A stretch of 64,000 nucleotides of DNA from JAWPMT01 sp965229785 (GCA_965229785.1 CBDDJS010000001.1:372001-436000); one strand, 5' to 3'. Positions 17,421-25,766 are shown, numbered from the stretch's first letter. Translations and numbers: made by a program. Notes: generated by a model not told the origin, from the sequence alone.

Positions 17421-17954
17421 TTAATCCGCTTTAGGTTCGCTTAAAAGTTCCTTGATCACCGTTATTTGCTCAGGAAGTAACATTCCGGTTTCATTCATGA
17501 AGTAGGTAATGTAGCGCTCAAATTCCGGATCAATGTTCATTTCCTTGCATCGCCAAAGGTTGGCAACAATGAAATCCCGATCTTCTTCCAGGTGCTTGCT
17601 CATCATCAAAATACGAGGTAGATGAAATTCGATCGCGAAACGCAGGAAACGGATTTCGAGGTTATCCTTTTCCGTTTCAACGGCTTCTAAAATCATCTTT
17701 TCATACCGATTAACCTGTGCGAGCTTGGCAAGGGGATTCCAAAGCGTTTGTGCTTTCATGGCTTCGCCTGCCGCACGATAGGCCATGATCGTAGGAGAAG
17801 AATGGTTTACATCGACTATATAATCGTGATAGTCTCCGATACTGTCGGCGCTCAGTACCGCCTGATGAAATCGCTTACGAATCTCCTCGATTGATTGTCC
17901 GAATGACGATCCGAGGATGAAGCAAAGAATAAATGCCGTAAGCGTATACTTCAT
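17421..17954 (-). CDS. Hypothetical exported protein
   Basis: A 177-residue protein with a signal peptide (MKYTLTAFILCFILGSSFGQ). The mature part is all-helical, with the notable stretch SPTIMAYRAAGEAMKAQTLWNPLAKL near the middle. I do not recognise a named family; such short exported helical proteins recur in Bacteroidota. It lies 35 bases upstream of the small membrane protein gene on the same strand and may lead that operon. No metal ligand cluster is visible. Confidence 0.6.
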   Translation of the reverse strand: MKYTLTAFILCFILGSSFGQSIEEIRKRFHQAVLSADSIGDYHDYIVDVNHSSPTIMAYRAAGEAMKAQTLWNPLAKLAQVNRYEKMILEAVETEKDNLEIRFLRFAIEFHLPRILMMSKHLEEDRDFIVANLWRCKEMNIDPEFERYITYFMNETGMLLPEQITVIKELLSEPKAD

Positions 17955-18054
17955 GATGAGATTTAAACGATCAAAGTTCTTGTAAGTCTGTGAATACTGG
18001 AAAATAATTGGAATAATTCGTCCGATTGAAGACGCAAACGGGAAGAATTGTTCG

Positions 18055-18210
18055 CTAGAATAAAAACAGAAGTAGTAAGATCATTGCTATGATCATTAAC
18101 AGCCATCGATAAGTAGTATTTTGAATGGGGAATTCATATTGGCAGATAGGACAAATTTCTTCCTCTTTATCGACTTGCATCGCGCATGAAGGGCATTCTT
18201 TGGTCTTCAT
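18055..18210 (-). CDS. Small zinc-ribbon membrane protein
   Basis: A 51-residue protein. CPSC and CPIC (residues 6-9 and 20-23) form a four-cysteine zinc ribbon. A linker follows and then one C-terminal hydrophobic helix of about 17 residues with no polar break. This is the zinc-ribbon-plus-anchor layout of many small bacterial membrane proteins. It is divergent from the MtfA-like gene. Function unknown; the two perfect CxxC knuckles make a chance frame unlikely. Confidence 0.7.
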   Translation of the reverse strand: MKTKECPSCAMQVDKEEEICPICQYEFPIQNTTYRWLLMIIAMILLLLFLF

Positions 18211-18345
18211 ATGGCAAAGGAACGGTAATCTTCAATAACCTTAAGTGAGAATGGTCAAAATCAACACGGTTCTCGTGGTTAATTGAACAGTTTGTCGCTT
18301 GATTTCGATTTTCAGTATCTATGCAGTGACAAAACAAATCCCTCT

Positions 18346-19227
18346 ATGACCTATACAATAGTCCTGATCCTTATTGTACTTGCATTGTTGTTTCTTTGGT
18401 TTAGGAATAAGATGAATCCAAAGGCATCTCCGGGGATATTTCAGGTGCCTCCGAAATGGAAGGTCATACTCAATCAACAAGTTCTCTTTTATAAAAACCT
18501 GGGAACTGAAGAGAAGAAACGCTTTGAATCAGATGTTTATCAGTTTCTGAATGCAGTGGCGATCAGCGGTGTGCAAACCGAGGTAACGTTGGCGGATCGA
18601 TTATTGGTGGCTAGTAGCGCAGTTATCCCATTGTTTGGATTTCCGGCATGGACCTACACCCATTTGGATGAAGTCATACTCTATCCGGCATCATTTGATC
18701 GAAATTTCAAAATTGGAAGTAAAGAGGAGATCATAACCGGCATGGTGGGAAACGGGCCCATGGAAGGAAAAGTAATTTTATCGAAACCCTCTTTACATGC
18801 AGGTTTTGATATTGCCAACGACAAACGGAATGTTGGTATTCATGAATTTGTTCATTTATTCGACAAGGAAAGTGGCATGATCGATGGTATCCCTCCAGGT
18901 TTTGAAGATAAATCATTCGCTTTGCCATGGTTAGACTTTATCAGTCATAAAACCAATGAGATTGTAGCTAATCGATCGGATATTGATGGATATGCCACGA
19001 CTAATCGTCAGGAGTTCTTTGCGGTAGCCAGTGAGTATTTTTTTGAAAGGCCCCATTTATTGAAAAAGAAACATCCAGAGCTTTATGCCCAACTAGTGAA
19101 AGTCTTCAATCAGGAGATGACTGATCGACTCGAACCAGCTCGTGGAATATCCAGTCGGAGTATTGGGCGTAACCAACCGTGCCCATGTGGCAGTGGTGAA
19201 AAGTATAAAAGGTGTTGTTTAGGATGA
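18346..19227 (+). CDS. mtfA: MtfA-like M90 zinc metallopeptidase with SEC-C tail
   Basis: A 293-residue protein read from ATG 18346 (a TTG 21 codons earlier adds only polar sequence before the membrane helix). An N-terminal helix (TYTIVLILIVLALLFLWF) anchors it. HEFVHLFDKE is the HExxH zinc motif in the MtfA/M90 context. In E. coli, MtfA binds Mlc and tunes the glucose phosphotransferase system. Here the C-terminus carries a SEC-C motif (GRNQPCPCGSGEKYKRCC), a zinc knuckle of SecA-like proteins; the fusion may direct it to a partner protein. Monocistronic. Confidence 0.85.
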   Translation: MTYTIVLILIVLALLFLWFRNKMNPKASPGIFQVPPKWKVILNQQVLFYKNLGTEEKKRFESDVYQFLNAVAISGVQTEVTLADRLLVASSAVIPLFGFPAWTYTHLDEVILYPASFDRNFKIGSKEEIITGMVGNGPMEGKVILSKPSLHAGFDIANDKRNVGIHEFVHLFDKESGMIDGIPPGFEDKSFALPWLDFISHKTNEIVANRSDIDGYATTNRQEFFAVASEYFFERPHLLKKKHPELYAQLVKVFNQEMTDRLEPARGISSRSIGRNQPCPCGSGEKYKRCCLG

Positions 19228-19368
19228 TATTTAGATGTCTGAGAAATATAATCATAGGCAGATCATTCATTATTGGTTGATAGATGTTAAAATCCAGGTT
19301 TAGTTTATCATCTATTAATATCAGAACCTTTTACTTTACTGAATCACGAGCATAAAGTAAATGAGACC

Positions 19369-20382
19369 ATGATTCCCGAACCTCGTAGAATCGTAACCTT
19401 CGGTGAGGTGATGTTGCGACTTTCACCCCCGGATCATCGAAAATTTGTGCAATCCAATACGCTGGAGATGACCTTCGGTGGAGGGGAGGCCAATGTGGCT
19501 ATTTCACTTGCTTATTTAGGCCTGGAAGCGTGTCATGTTACGCAATTTCCGGAGAACATGATTGGTAAAGCGGCTGTCCAGTACATGCGACAGCATTGGG
19601 TAGATACCTCTCACATTGCGTTAGAAGGGGATAAAATGGGAACTTACTTTATGGAAGTAGGGGCAGGGCACCGCGCCAGTGAAATTGTTTACGATCGCGA
19701 AAGGTCTGCGTTTGCTTACATTAACCCGGATAAGTTCGATTGGCATTCCATTTTGGAAGGAGCGGATTGGTTTCATTGGTCTGGTATTACGCCAGCGATC
19801 TCACAAGGGGCGGCAAAAGCTTGTCTTAATGCGATTAATGCCGCCAATGATTTAGGTGTGAACGTTTCAGGAGATGTACATTCAAGAAAGTCTTTATGGC
19901 AGTATGGAAAAACGCCGCAAGAAGTGATGCCTGAATTAATCGCCGGTTCGAACTTCCTTTTCGGGAGTGCTTATGATTTTGCCCCTCTTTTTGATGACGT
20001 TGAGATAGATGACGACCTGTCAGTCACTGCTCAGAAACTAGAAGTGCATTGTCCGCGTTTGGTTGGATTGATGGATAAGGATCGGGAGATATTAAGTGCT
20101 TCTCATAACCGAATTCGGGGGAAGTATGTGGACAAAGGAAACTTATCGGTATCGGAGTGGTTTGATGTCCAATTAATCGTCGATAGGGTAGGCACCGGCG
20201 ATGCATTTGCAGCTGGGATGATCTATGGATTATTGCATTTCGATGACCCGAAAGTCAGAACTCAATTCGCAGCAGCAGCCTGTGCCTTCAAGCACACGAT
20301 TTCCGGTGATGCTAATTTGGCTTCTGTAGCGGATATCATGGCAATAGCAACTGGTGAGTCCAGTGGTCGCATCAAGAGATAA
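19369..20382 (+). CDS. kdgK: 2-dehydro-3-deoxygluconokinase (PfkB family)
   Basis: A 337-residue PfkB-type sugar kinase. The N-terminal FGGGEANVAISLAYLG matches the substrate-side PfkB signature, and the C-terminal DRVGTGDAFAAG (residues 272-283) carries the catalytic Asp278. KDG kinase is indicated by the KDPG aldolase gene four bases downstream: kinase then aldolase turn 2-keto-3-deoxygluconate into pyruvate and glyceraldehyde 3-phosphate. This is the usual end of uronate, pectin or alginate breakdown. No lyases are encoded nearby. Confidence 0.9.
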   Translation: MIPEPRRIVTFGEVMLRLSPPDHRKFVQSNTLEMTFGGGEANVAISLAYLGLEACHVTQFPENMIGKAAVQYMRQHWVDTSHIALEGDKMGTYFMEVGAGHRASEIVYDRERSAFAYINPDKFDWHSILEGADWFHWSGITPAISQGAAKACLNAINAANDLGVNVSGDVHSRKSLWQYGKTPQEVMPELIAGSNFLFGSAYDFAPLFDDVEIDDDLSVTAQKLEVHCPRLVGLMDKDREILSASHNRIRGKYVDKGNLSVSEWFDVQLIVDRVGTGDAFAAGMIYGLLHFDDPKVRTQFAAAACAFKHTISGDANLASVADIMAIATGESSGRIKR

Positions 20383-20386
20383 TTTT

Positions 20387-21058
20387 ATGGCTAAGTATTC
20401 AAGAATAGAAGTATTTCAAGAAATGGAGCGTGTTGGTCTGGTTCCATTGTTTTATCAATCGGACCCCCACATAGCAATACAGATATTAGAAGCGTGTTAC
20501 AATGGTGGCGTGCGGACTGTAGAGTTTACCAGCAGAGGAGATTTTGCTCATGAGGTTTTCAGGGAGCTTAATCGGCATGCCTTAAATCACTTGCCGGGAA
20601 TGATGCTCGGAGTGGGGTCCGTAACGGACGCAGCTTCGGCTTCTTTGTATATGCAATTGGGCGCCAACTTCATTGTAACCCCTGTGTTGAGAGAAGACAT
20701 TGCTCAGGTCTGTAACCGTAGGAAAGTACTCTGGTCACCGGGATGCGGTTCATTATCGGAGATAGCCCGGGCGGAAGAACTTGGTTGTGAGGTGGTAAAA
20801 CTATTTCCTGGAGATATTCTTGGAGCGACATTCGTGAAAGCATTGAAAGGACCTCAACCCTGGACCAATGTGATGCCAACCGGAGGCGTGACACCCGATG
20901 AAGAGAGCTTAAGAAGCTGGTTTGAGGCTGGCGTTTCCTGTGTTGGTATGGGGTCAAAGCTGATTACCCAAGAGATTATCAATAGCGGAGATACATCAGC
21001 TTTAACACAAAAAGTTCGCCAATGCATTCAATGGATTGAAGAGGTCAGACCTGTCTAA
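20387..21058 (+). CDS. eda: 2-dehydro-3-deoxyphosphogluconate/4-hydroxy-2-oxoglutarate aldolase
   Basis: A 223-residue class I aldolase. ATG 20387 is chosen over a GTG 11 codons earlier inside kdgK. The Schiff-base lysine is K138 in CEVVKLFPGDILG; the phosphate-binding MPTGGV and GMGSKL stretches follow, and VRTVEFTSRG supplies the catalytic Glu. It splits KDPG into pyruvate and glyceraldehyde 3-phosphate, directly after kdgK in a two-gene operon. Length fits the family (about 210-225). Confidence 0.92.
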   Translation: MAKYSRIEVFQEMERVGLVPLFYQSDPHIAIQILEACYNGGVRTVEFTSRGDFAHEVFRELNRHALNHLPGMMLGVGSVTDAASASLYMQLGANFIVTPVLREDIAQVCNRRKVLWSPGCGSLSEIARAEELGCEVVKLFPGDILGATFVKALKGPQPWTNVMPTGGVTPDEESLRSWFEAGVSCVGMGSKLITQEIINSGDTSALTQKVRQCIQWIEEVRPV

Positions 21059-21090
21059 ATGAGCTTCTTTCCTTATCTGATAGATCGCAA

Positions 21091-21371
21091 AGTTGGAGAT
21101 CAAGCCATTTTTTCGGGGACCGACAACAAAATATGGATCAAGCGGTAAATCTGGGGAGGAATATAATTTCTCCATTGATCCAAAGAGATTGAGTTAATCA
21201 ATTATTCCGTTTTTCTGCTTTTGAAAGGGTGATTTCTTGGTTCTGGATTTCCTTCCTAAGGTACGGTGAACCACTTTGTGCGGATTACTCTAGCGGGATA
21301 GCATAATAACCCGAAAATGAAATTTTCACTATTTAAGGATGGTCCTCAGAAATATTGCTTGATCTAAGTTT
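21091..21371. repeat. MITE-like repeat, complete copy B with 31-base inverted ends
   Basis: A 281-base non-coding element. Its ends (21091-21121 and 21341-21371) are imperfect inverted repeats sharing GATCAAGC and GGACC. The interior matches copy A at 10849-11090 in opposite orientation. No transposase is present, so if mobile it would depend on one elsewhere. Confidence 0.75.
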
Positions 21372-21446
21372 TTCCGATTGATACAAAGTTGAAAGTGGGT
21401 CAAAGACGAGGAGGGAATATTCCCGGGTAATAAAGGCAAAAGAAAA

Positions 21447-21472
21447 AAGCGACACATCTAGATGTGTCGCTT
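21447..21472 (-). terminator. Perfect 26-base palindrome, likely terminator
   Basis: AAGCGACACATC and its exact complement GATGTGTCGCTT are separated by TA. On the minus strand the stem runs into a T stretch (bases 21443-21448). It lies 175 bases past the stop of the VOC protein gene, so it probably ends that transcript. The stretch between (21473-21647) holds nothing I can identify. Confidence 0.65.
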
Positions 21473-21647
21473 CATTAAGAACCAGCTATGGAAAATAGTT
21501 ACTCACTATTATATCGTGAAGCTATTCATCCTGAAATGACATTTAGGTAACCTTTCGATGAATGAAAGTTTTTCAGGGATAAACAAGCAGGTTTGTTCGG
21601 AATTGCTCCGATTTAAGATGATTTAGTTTTCTGCGAGCAACTTTCGA

Positions 21648-22283
21648 TCAATACCTTACGACAATGGGTAATCGCTCAAAACGATGTTCCTGTCTTTGGA
21701 TAAAATCATCAAACTCTAAGATCACAAGGTGTTCTTCTCCTGGCATGAACTGTATATGGTTATGGAATGATTTCGGAACAAACGCCGGAATCTCTTTCTC
21801 ATTGGAGATTTGAAATATGGTTTTTGTCAATTTTTTCAATTGCCGGGTATGATCCAATGGCTCGTTAGTTGGTTTTTTAACCCCTTTGAAGGGTAAGCGA
21901 AATAACCACGGCAGCTGCGGATAATCAACGAATTCAACAGTCATGCCTTCCTGAAAATAGGCCGGTTGATAATGTTTGGCATTGGCAAAAATCGAATCTG
22001 TTTCATCCGTATTTAGCAAACACAACCCAAAAGGTGAGCATCCATTGGATTCAAAGTTGGCTCGCCGCCATAAATTGGTTACTGATGTATGCTCTGATTG
22101 TATTTCAGCTTCATCGTGTACCCACAGGATTTCCAAAAAGAAATTTTCAAAGTAGAATTTCCTGTTGGTTGTACCTTGCCCAGTATGAATTCTGCTACTT
22201 CCTTCTTTTAAACCGAACTGGACAAGCTCGTCAGCCTCGACACCTTGATGACTTGAAAAAATAAAGAGATGATCTAATGGCAT
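21648..22283 (-). CDS. VOC/glyoxalase-like domain protein
   Basis: A 211-residue protein beginning MPLDHLFIFSS, with HTGQGTTNRKFYFENFFLEILWV, the pattern of a glyoxalase-like (VOC superfamily) domain of the PF13468 type. A second half (about 125-205) could be the second module. Such proteins bind a metal through His/Glu and act as dioxygenases, lyases or resistance proteins; the substrate is unknown. It is divergent from the Crp/Fnr-type regulator gene. Confidence 0.65.
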   Translation of the reverse strand: MPLDHLFIFSSHQGVEADELVQFGLKEGSSRIHTGQGTTNRKFYFENFFLEILWVHDEAEIQSEHTSVTNLWRRANFESNGCSPFGLCLLNTDETDSIFANAKHYQPAYFQEGMTVEFVDYPQLPWLFRLPFKGVKKPTNEPLDHTRQLKKLTKTIFQISNEKEIPAFVPKSFHNHIQFMPGEEHLVILEFDDFIQRQEHRFERLPIVVRY

Positions 22284-22431
22284 AGTAATAAGTGAATGCT
22301 AATGACTTCAAACGATACAAGGAGTCGATTCAATGGGTATAGCTCTTGACAACTTCTGTTCGAAACAGAAAACACTTTACGGGATTAAAAGTTAAAGAGG
22401 TTTAGGAAGTCTCATTACAAATTTTCTGCAT

Positions 22432-22980
22432 ATGACAATCACCGAATTTGTAAAGCAAAACATTAACGAGAATGAAGAATCTCTTCCTTTTGAAACCCGA
22501 ACAAAGTCCATGGATAAAGGTAGGATCATTACGGACTATGGACAGCTCGAAGACTCAGTGTATTTTGTTCAGTCGGGTATTCTGACCACCTCCCTCCGAT
22601 ACCGGGAGGAGGATCGTATTTTAGATTTTCATTTTGAAGGGGCGTTCTGTGGAGCTTACAGTTCATTGCTTTCCAGGAGACCTTCAGATATCAGAGTTAC
22701 ATGTTACACCGCATGTCGTGTAGAAATCGTGGATTATGCGGAACTGCAAGAGGTTTATCAATCTTCTCTGTTGGCCAATCAAATTGGCAGAGTAGCAACA
22801 GAGAAACTCTTCTTCGACCGGGTAACAAGGGAAAAAGAATTACTGACTCTCACCGCAGAAGAACGATATCAATCGTTAATGGACAGAAACCCAATCCTTG
22901 TGCAAAAGATAGCCGTGAAAGATCTGGCCAAATATTTGGGCGTGCGGCCTGAAAGTTTGAGTCGAATCAGAAGAAGCTAA
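22432..22980 (+). CDS. Crp/Fnr family transcriptional regulator
   Basis: A 182-residue protein. Residues about 20-115 are a cyclic-nucleotide-binding-like beta barrel (YFVQSGILTTSL...DFHFEGAFCGAYSSLLS). The C-terminal part has a helix-turn-helix (IAVKDLAKYLGVRPESLSRIRR). It lacks the full set of residues for cAMP binding and has no FNR-type Cys cluster, so its signal is unknown. The alpha/beta hydrolase gene 66 bases downstream is a likely operon partner. Confidence 0.85.
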   Translation: MTITEFVKQNINENEESLPFETRTKSMDKGRIITDYGQLEDSVYFVQSGILTTSLRYREEDRILDFHFEGAFCGAYSSLLSRRPSDIRVTCYTACRVEIVDYAELQEVYQSSLLANQIGRVATEKLFFDRVTREKELLTLTAEERYQSLMDRNPILVQKIAVKDLAKYLGVRPESLSRIRRS

Positions 22981-23046
22981 CATCAGGTCATTTTTCAATC
23001 AGAATAGGATCAATACTTTCGAGCATCTTCAATATGCTAGTCATCA

Positions 23047-23865
23047 ATGAATAAGTCTATCGTAAAAAGCCTGTCAATGCTCTCCCCTAAGCTTGTTGCA
23101 TCCTTTGCCTACAGCCAGTTGACGAATCCGCAGATACGAAAACTTCGGGAAAATGAAACACGGGTTCTGGACAAGGCGAAAAAGAATGATTTCGAATTTA
23201 AAGGATTCAATATCAAATGGTACGAATGGGGAGTAGGGGATAAGGAAGTACTGTTGATTCATGGATGGGAAGGGCAAGCCGGTAATTTTGCGGATGTTAT
23301 TGAGAAACTCTTAAAGAAAAATTACAAGGTTTATGCGTTTGACGGGCCTTCTCACGGTTTCAGCAGTAAAGGCAAGACCAGTTTATTTGAATTTACTGAA
23401 TTAGTCGCCACGTTCATTCGGAAATTTCAGGTCAGGACTCTGATAAGCCATTCTTTTGGCGGGGTGGCGACTACCTATTCACTTTTCCAGAACCCAGATC
23501 TTCAAATAGAAAAATACCTGCTCTTTACAACACCAGATAGATTCATCGAACGGATAAATGACCTTTCAAGTGCCATAGGGATCACCGATAAAGTGAAAGA
23601 AACCCTGATCAACCGGTTGAACAGAGAAACGAATCAAGACGTCTATGACCTCAACGTGAGTGATTTTGTAAAACAAATTAATGTGCAAAAAGCCATGATC
23701 GTTCATGATCGGGACGATCGCATAATCCCAGTTGAAAGGGCCAGAAACGTACATCAACAATGGCCAAAGGCAAAATTTGTGGAAGTAGTAGGTACGGGTC
23801 ATTTCAGGATACTGAGAGACCCAGCCGTATTAGGTGCGGCCATAGAATTTCTGGAAGAGAATTAA
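23047..23865 (+). CDS. Alpha/beta hydrolase
   Basis: A 272-residue alpha/beta hydrolase fold protein. LLIHGWEGQAGNF holds the oxyanion loop, SHSFGG is the nucleophile elbow, DRDDRIIPVERA carries the acid residue, and GTGHFRILRDP the catalytic His. All parts of the triad are visible. No signal peptide, so it is cytosolic. The substrate cannot be told from sequence. It follows the Crp/Fnr-type gene closely on the same strand. Confidence 0.85.
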   Translation: MNKSIVKSLSMLSPKLVASFAYSQLTNPQIRKLRENETRVLDKAKKNDFEFKGFNIKWYEWGVGDKEVLLIHGWEGQAGNFADVIEKLLKKNYKVYAFDGPSHGFSSKGKTSLFEFTELVATFIRKFQVRTLISHSFGGVATTYSLFQNPDLQIEKYLLFTTPDRFIERINDLSSAIGITDKVKETLINRLNRETNQDVYDLNVSDFVKQINVQKAMIVHDRDDRIIPVERARNVHQQWPKAKFVEVVGTGHFRILRDPAVLGAAIEFLEEN

Positions 23866-23947
23866 GGATCCATGATTCATCCTGTTGAGCTTAAGCTAAT
23901 TTCAGAAATTGTGGTTTAGTTATGATTTCCCGATGAATGGTCCGGAT

Positions 23948-24460
23948 TTAGTGACCTGCTTGATTTCCGGCAACAAGCAATTGCTCGTGATAAGCTTTCA
24001 CTCTGGCGTCGGCATTAGTATCCACCAATATGATGATCACCATCATCGCAATGGTTGTGATGCCGATGGCCCGCCAAAGTGGTTTATCCATGAAGACAAT
24101 CAATATGGAGGCGGCCACGATGATGAATGGAATGACCTTAAAGACTATGGTCTTGAATTCTCCCATTGTTTGTTCAGTTCGCTGGATTTCCGATCTCACA
24201 AACGCTTCTGGATCTTCCTTGTAGGCTGTCTCAAAACTCGATATCCGTGATTTGTTGGTAAAATATATTCCGAGTCCCACTGCTAAAATTAAACTACCAG
24301 CGACCAACATAGGAATGATAAACGACCGGGCCATTTCTGTTACCCCCAGCTTCCAAAACCCGACGGCCGCTATGACAAATAGGATTCCAAAAAAAATGAA
24401 AAACCTGGATGAGAATACTTCAGCTTTTGCCCATTCGGTGGCCGTTTTTAAAATTTCCAT
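23948..24460 (-). CDS. Conserved membrane protein, four helices
   Basis: A 170-residue protein with four hydrophobic segments (about 20-38, 46-66, 107-124, 130-146) and a charged loop between the second and third (ISSFETAYKEDPEAFVRSEIQRTEQTM). I recognise the layout from hypothetical membrane proteins of Bacteroidota but no named family. It is convergent with the hydrolase gene and followed on its upstream side by the AraC gene remnant. Confidence 0.6.
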   Translation of the reverse strand: MEILKTATEWAKAEVFSSRFFIFFGILFVIAAVGFWKLGVTEMARSFIIPMLVAGSLILAVGLGIYFTNKSRISSFETAYKEDPEAFVRSEIQRTEQTMGEFKTIVFKVIPFIIVAASILIVFMDKPLWRAIGITTIAMMVIIILVDTNADARVKAYHEQLLVAGNQAGH

Positions 24461-24484
24461 GTCTTTATGCTAAATATTATCTTT

Positions 24485-24613
24485 TCAATATTCTGTACGA
24501 TTGATATTACTGGGGCTATGACCAAATGCTTTTTTAAAGGCGAATGAAAAATGTGAGAGGTTTTCAAAACCTGCTGACAGATATACTTCGGTAGCTTTCT
24601 TTTTCGTAATTTA
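24485..24613 (-). pseudogene. 3' remnant of an AraC family regulator gene
   Basis: The minus strand reads a short frame ending in TGA at 24485 that encodes EVYLSAGFENLSHFSFAFKK followed by AFGHSPSN. This is the second helix-turn-helix and recognition helix of an AraC regulator, with the expected GFxxxSHFSxxFKKxFGxSPS pattern. Upstream there is an in-frame stop (TAA near 24607-24609) and no first half, so it is a decayed C-terminal fragment. It ends 28 bases before the PhnB-like gene. Confidence 0.7.
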
Positions 24614-24640
24614 AGCATTGCTACCTCACTTTTTCTACCA

Positions 24641-25078
24641 ATGAAAATCTCAACCTTTTTAACCTTTGTAGGAGAATATTGTGGAAAGGCTGAAGAAGCC
24701 CTTCAATTTTATACTTCCCTTTTTCCAGACTCATCAATTGACCGTATCACAAAGTACCAACCAGGAGAACCAGGTGGTACACCAGACCTGATCAAGTATG
24801 GCGAATTCACCTTGAATGGAACAACTTACATGGTATCTGAGAGTAATTACGACCACAAATGGTCCTTTACGCCAGGTGTGTCCTTGTTTGTGGATTGCAA
24901 CACCGAGGAAGAGGTCGATGACTTATTCCAAAAACTCTCTTCAGATGGCGGTATGGTAATGGTGCCATTGGATAACTATGCTGGTGAAGGAGATTATGGT
25001 TTTGGCGAAAAGTTCGGTTGGTGTCAGGATAAATACGGCATTAACTGGCAGGTTAATCTGGCTTCAGGACCAGAGTAA
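24641..25078 (+). CDS. PhnB-like VOC family protein
   Basis: A 145-residue protein of the PhnB/3-demethylubiquinone methyltransferase-like VOC group. ISTFLTFVGEYCGKAEEALQFYTSLF opens the domain, and FGEKFGWCQDKYGINWQVNL is the typical end. These are small cytosolic proteins; some bind metal or act in fosfomycin-like resistance, but the function of this group is not settled. Its neighbour is the AraC remnant, and the intact pair is a common arrangement. Confidence 0.8.
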   Translation: MKISTFLTFVGEYCGKAEEALQFYTSLFPDSSIDRITKYQPGEPGGTPDLIKYGEFTLNGTTYMVSESNYDHKWSFTPGVSLFVDCNTEEEVDDLFQKLSSDGGMVMVPLDNYAGEGDYGFGEKFGWCQDKYGINWQVNLASGPE

Positions 25079-25257
25079 AATACACAAATTAGAAGATAAT
25101 GTTTTGAGCTAGACCCTGGTCAATCAGTATGATTTAGTTATTCAAAGTCAAAAGGGTGTTAATGCCGCTCTGGTAAGCGATTTTGAAGCTGAATAAAGAT
25201 TACCCCAAACACCGGACCCAATTGATAAATAGGATATTTGTGGAAGGTCCCCCAATA

Positions 25258-25283
25258 GAAAAAGCCTCCCATTTGAAAGGCTA
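25258..25283 (-). terminator. Duplicated tRNA terminator (copy)
   Basis: A near copy of the terminator at 25364-25389, with A-run, AGCCTCCC, ATTTG and AAAGGCT, that lies downstream of the decayed tRNA copy. The duplication covers the terminator together with the tRNA 3' half. Confidence 0.6.
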
Positions 25284-25291
25284 TAAAATGG

Positions 25292-25356
25292 TGCACTCGG
25301 AAGGATTCGAATCGGACCGCCGACGCGGCCTCAACCCCCAGAGCTGAAGTCTTTGA
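25292..25356 (-). pseudogene. Decayed tRNA-Arg copy (3' half, with 17-base insertion)
   Basis: Bases 25292-25311 are identical to the acceptor/T-loop end of the intact tRNA at 25397. A GC-rich 17-base block (25312-25328, TCGGACCGCCGACGCGG) then interrupts the T arm before homology resumes (CCTCAACCCCCAGAGC) through the anticodon arm. The 5' half is missing. Confidence 0.65.
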
Positions 25357-25363
25357 TGAAATA

Positions 25364-25389
25364 AAAAAGCCTCCCATTTGGAAGGCTAT
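25364..25389 (-). terminator. Rho-independent terminator of tRNA-Arg
   Basis: On the minus strand AGCCTTCC pairs with GGGAGGCT around an AAAT loop and is followed by a T run. It lies directly behind the tRNA 3' end. Confidence 0.75.
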
Positions 25390-25396
25390 AAAATAG

Positions 25397-25470
25397 TGCA
25401 CTCGGAAGGATTCGAACCCTCAACCCCCAGAGCCGAAATCTGGTATTCTATCCAGTTGAACTACGAGTGC
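25397..25470 (-). tRNA. tRNA-Arg (anticodon TCG)
   Basis: A 74-base cloverleaf: acceptor GCACTCG/CGAGTGC with discriminator A, D arm GTTCAACTGGATAGAAT, anticodon stem CCAGA/TCTGG around the loop TTTCGGC (anticodon TCG), and T arm GAGGG-TTCGAAT-CCTTC. CCA is not encoded. It reads CGA/CGG arginine codons. Decayed copies lie on both sides. Confidence 0.93.
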
Positions 25471-25475
25471 TTTTT

Positions 25476-25548
25476 CACTCTTCTCAACTGTTCAGCATAA
25501 ATCTGATATTCTTCGTAACGACGAACCGTCCAGTTGAACTACGAGTGC
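25476..25548 (-). pseudogene. Decayed tRNA-Arg copy (5' half intact, with 16-base insertion)
   Basis: Bases 25529-25548 repeat the acceptor and D-arm start of the intact tRNA exactly. A 16-base block (25513-25528, TCGTAACGACGAACCG) interrupts the D loop. The anticodon region is then recognisable but altered, and the T arm is lost. The inserted block resembles the one in the other decayed copy (TCGnnnCGnCGA pattern). Confidence 0.6.
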
Positions 25549-25766
25549 CTCTGAAAAGGAGTGCAAATATATACGTTTACGGGAATCTGTTGCTAAGAAA
25601 TTACAGTCCAATCTTCTTTCCATGGGTATCTCTTGATAATTACTCGATCCTTCTAAAGATTAACGGAACAGGAAAGTCGAAATCTTCGTTTCGTAGATTC
25701 AAAGGATCATTTCATTTGCTCGAAATCCTTAACTTTATTTACCAGAAACTAACGACCAAAATAATT

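Noticed and set aside
25467..25766. N-terminal extension of the Kre9-like gene back to 25467
   Set aside because: The extension overlaps the tRNA region and does not look like protein; ATG 25767 directly precedes a clean signal peptide.
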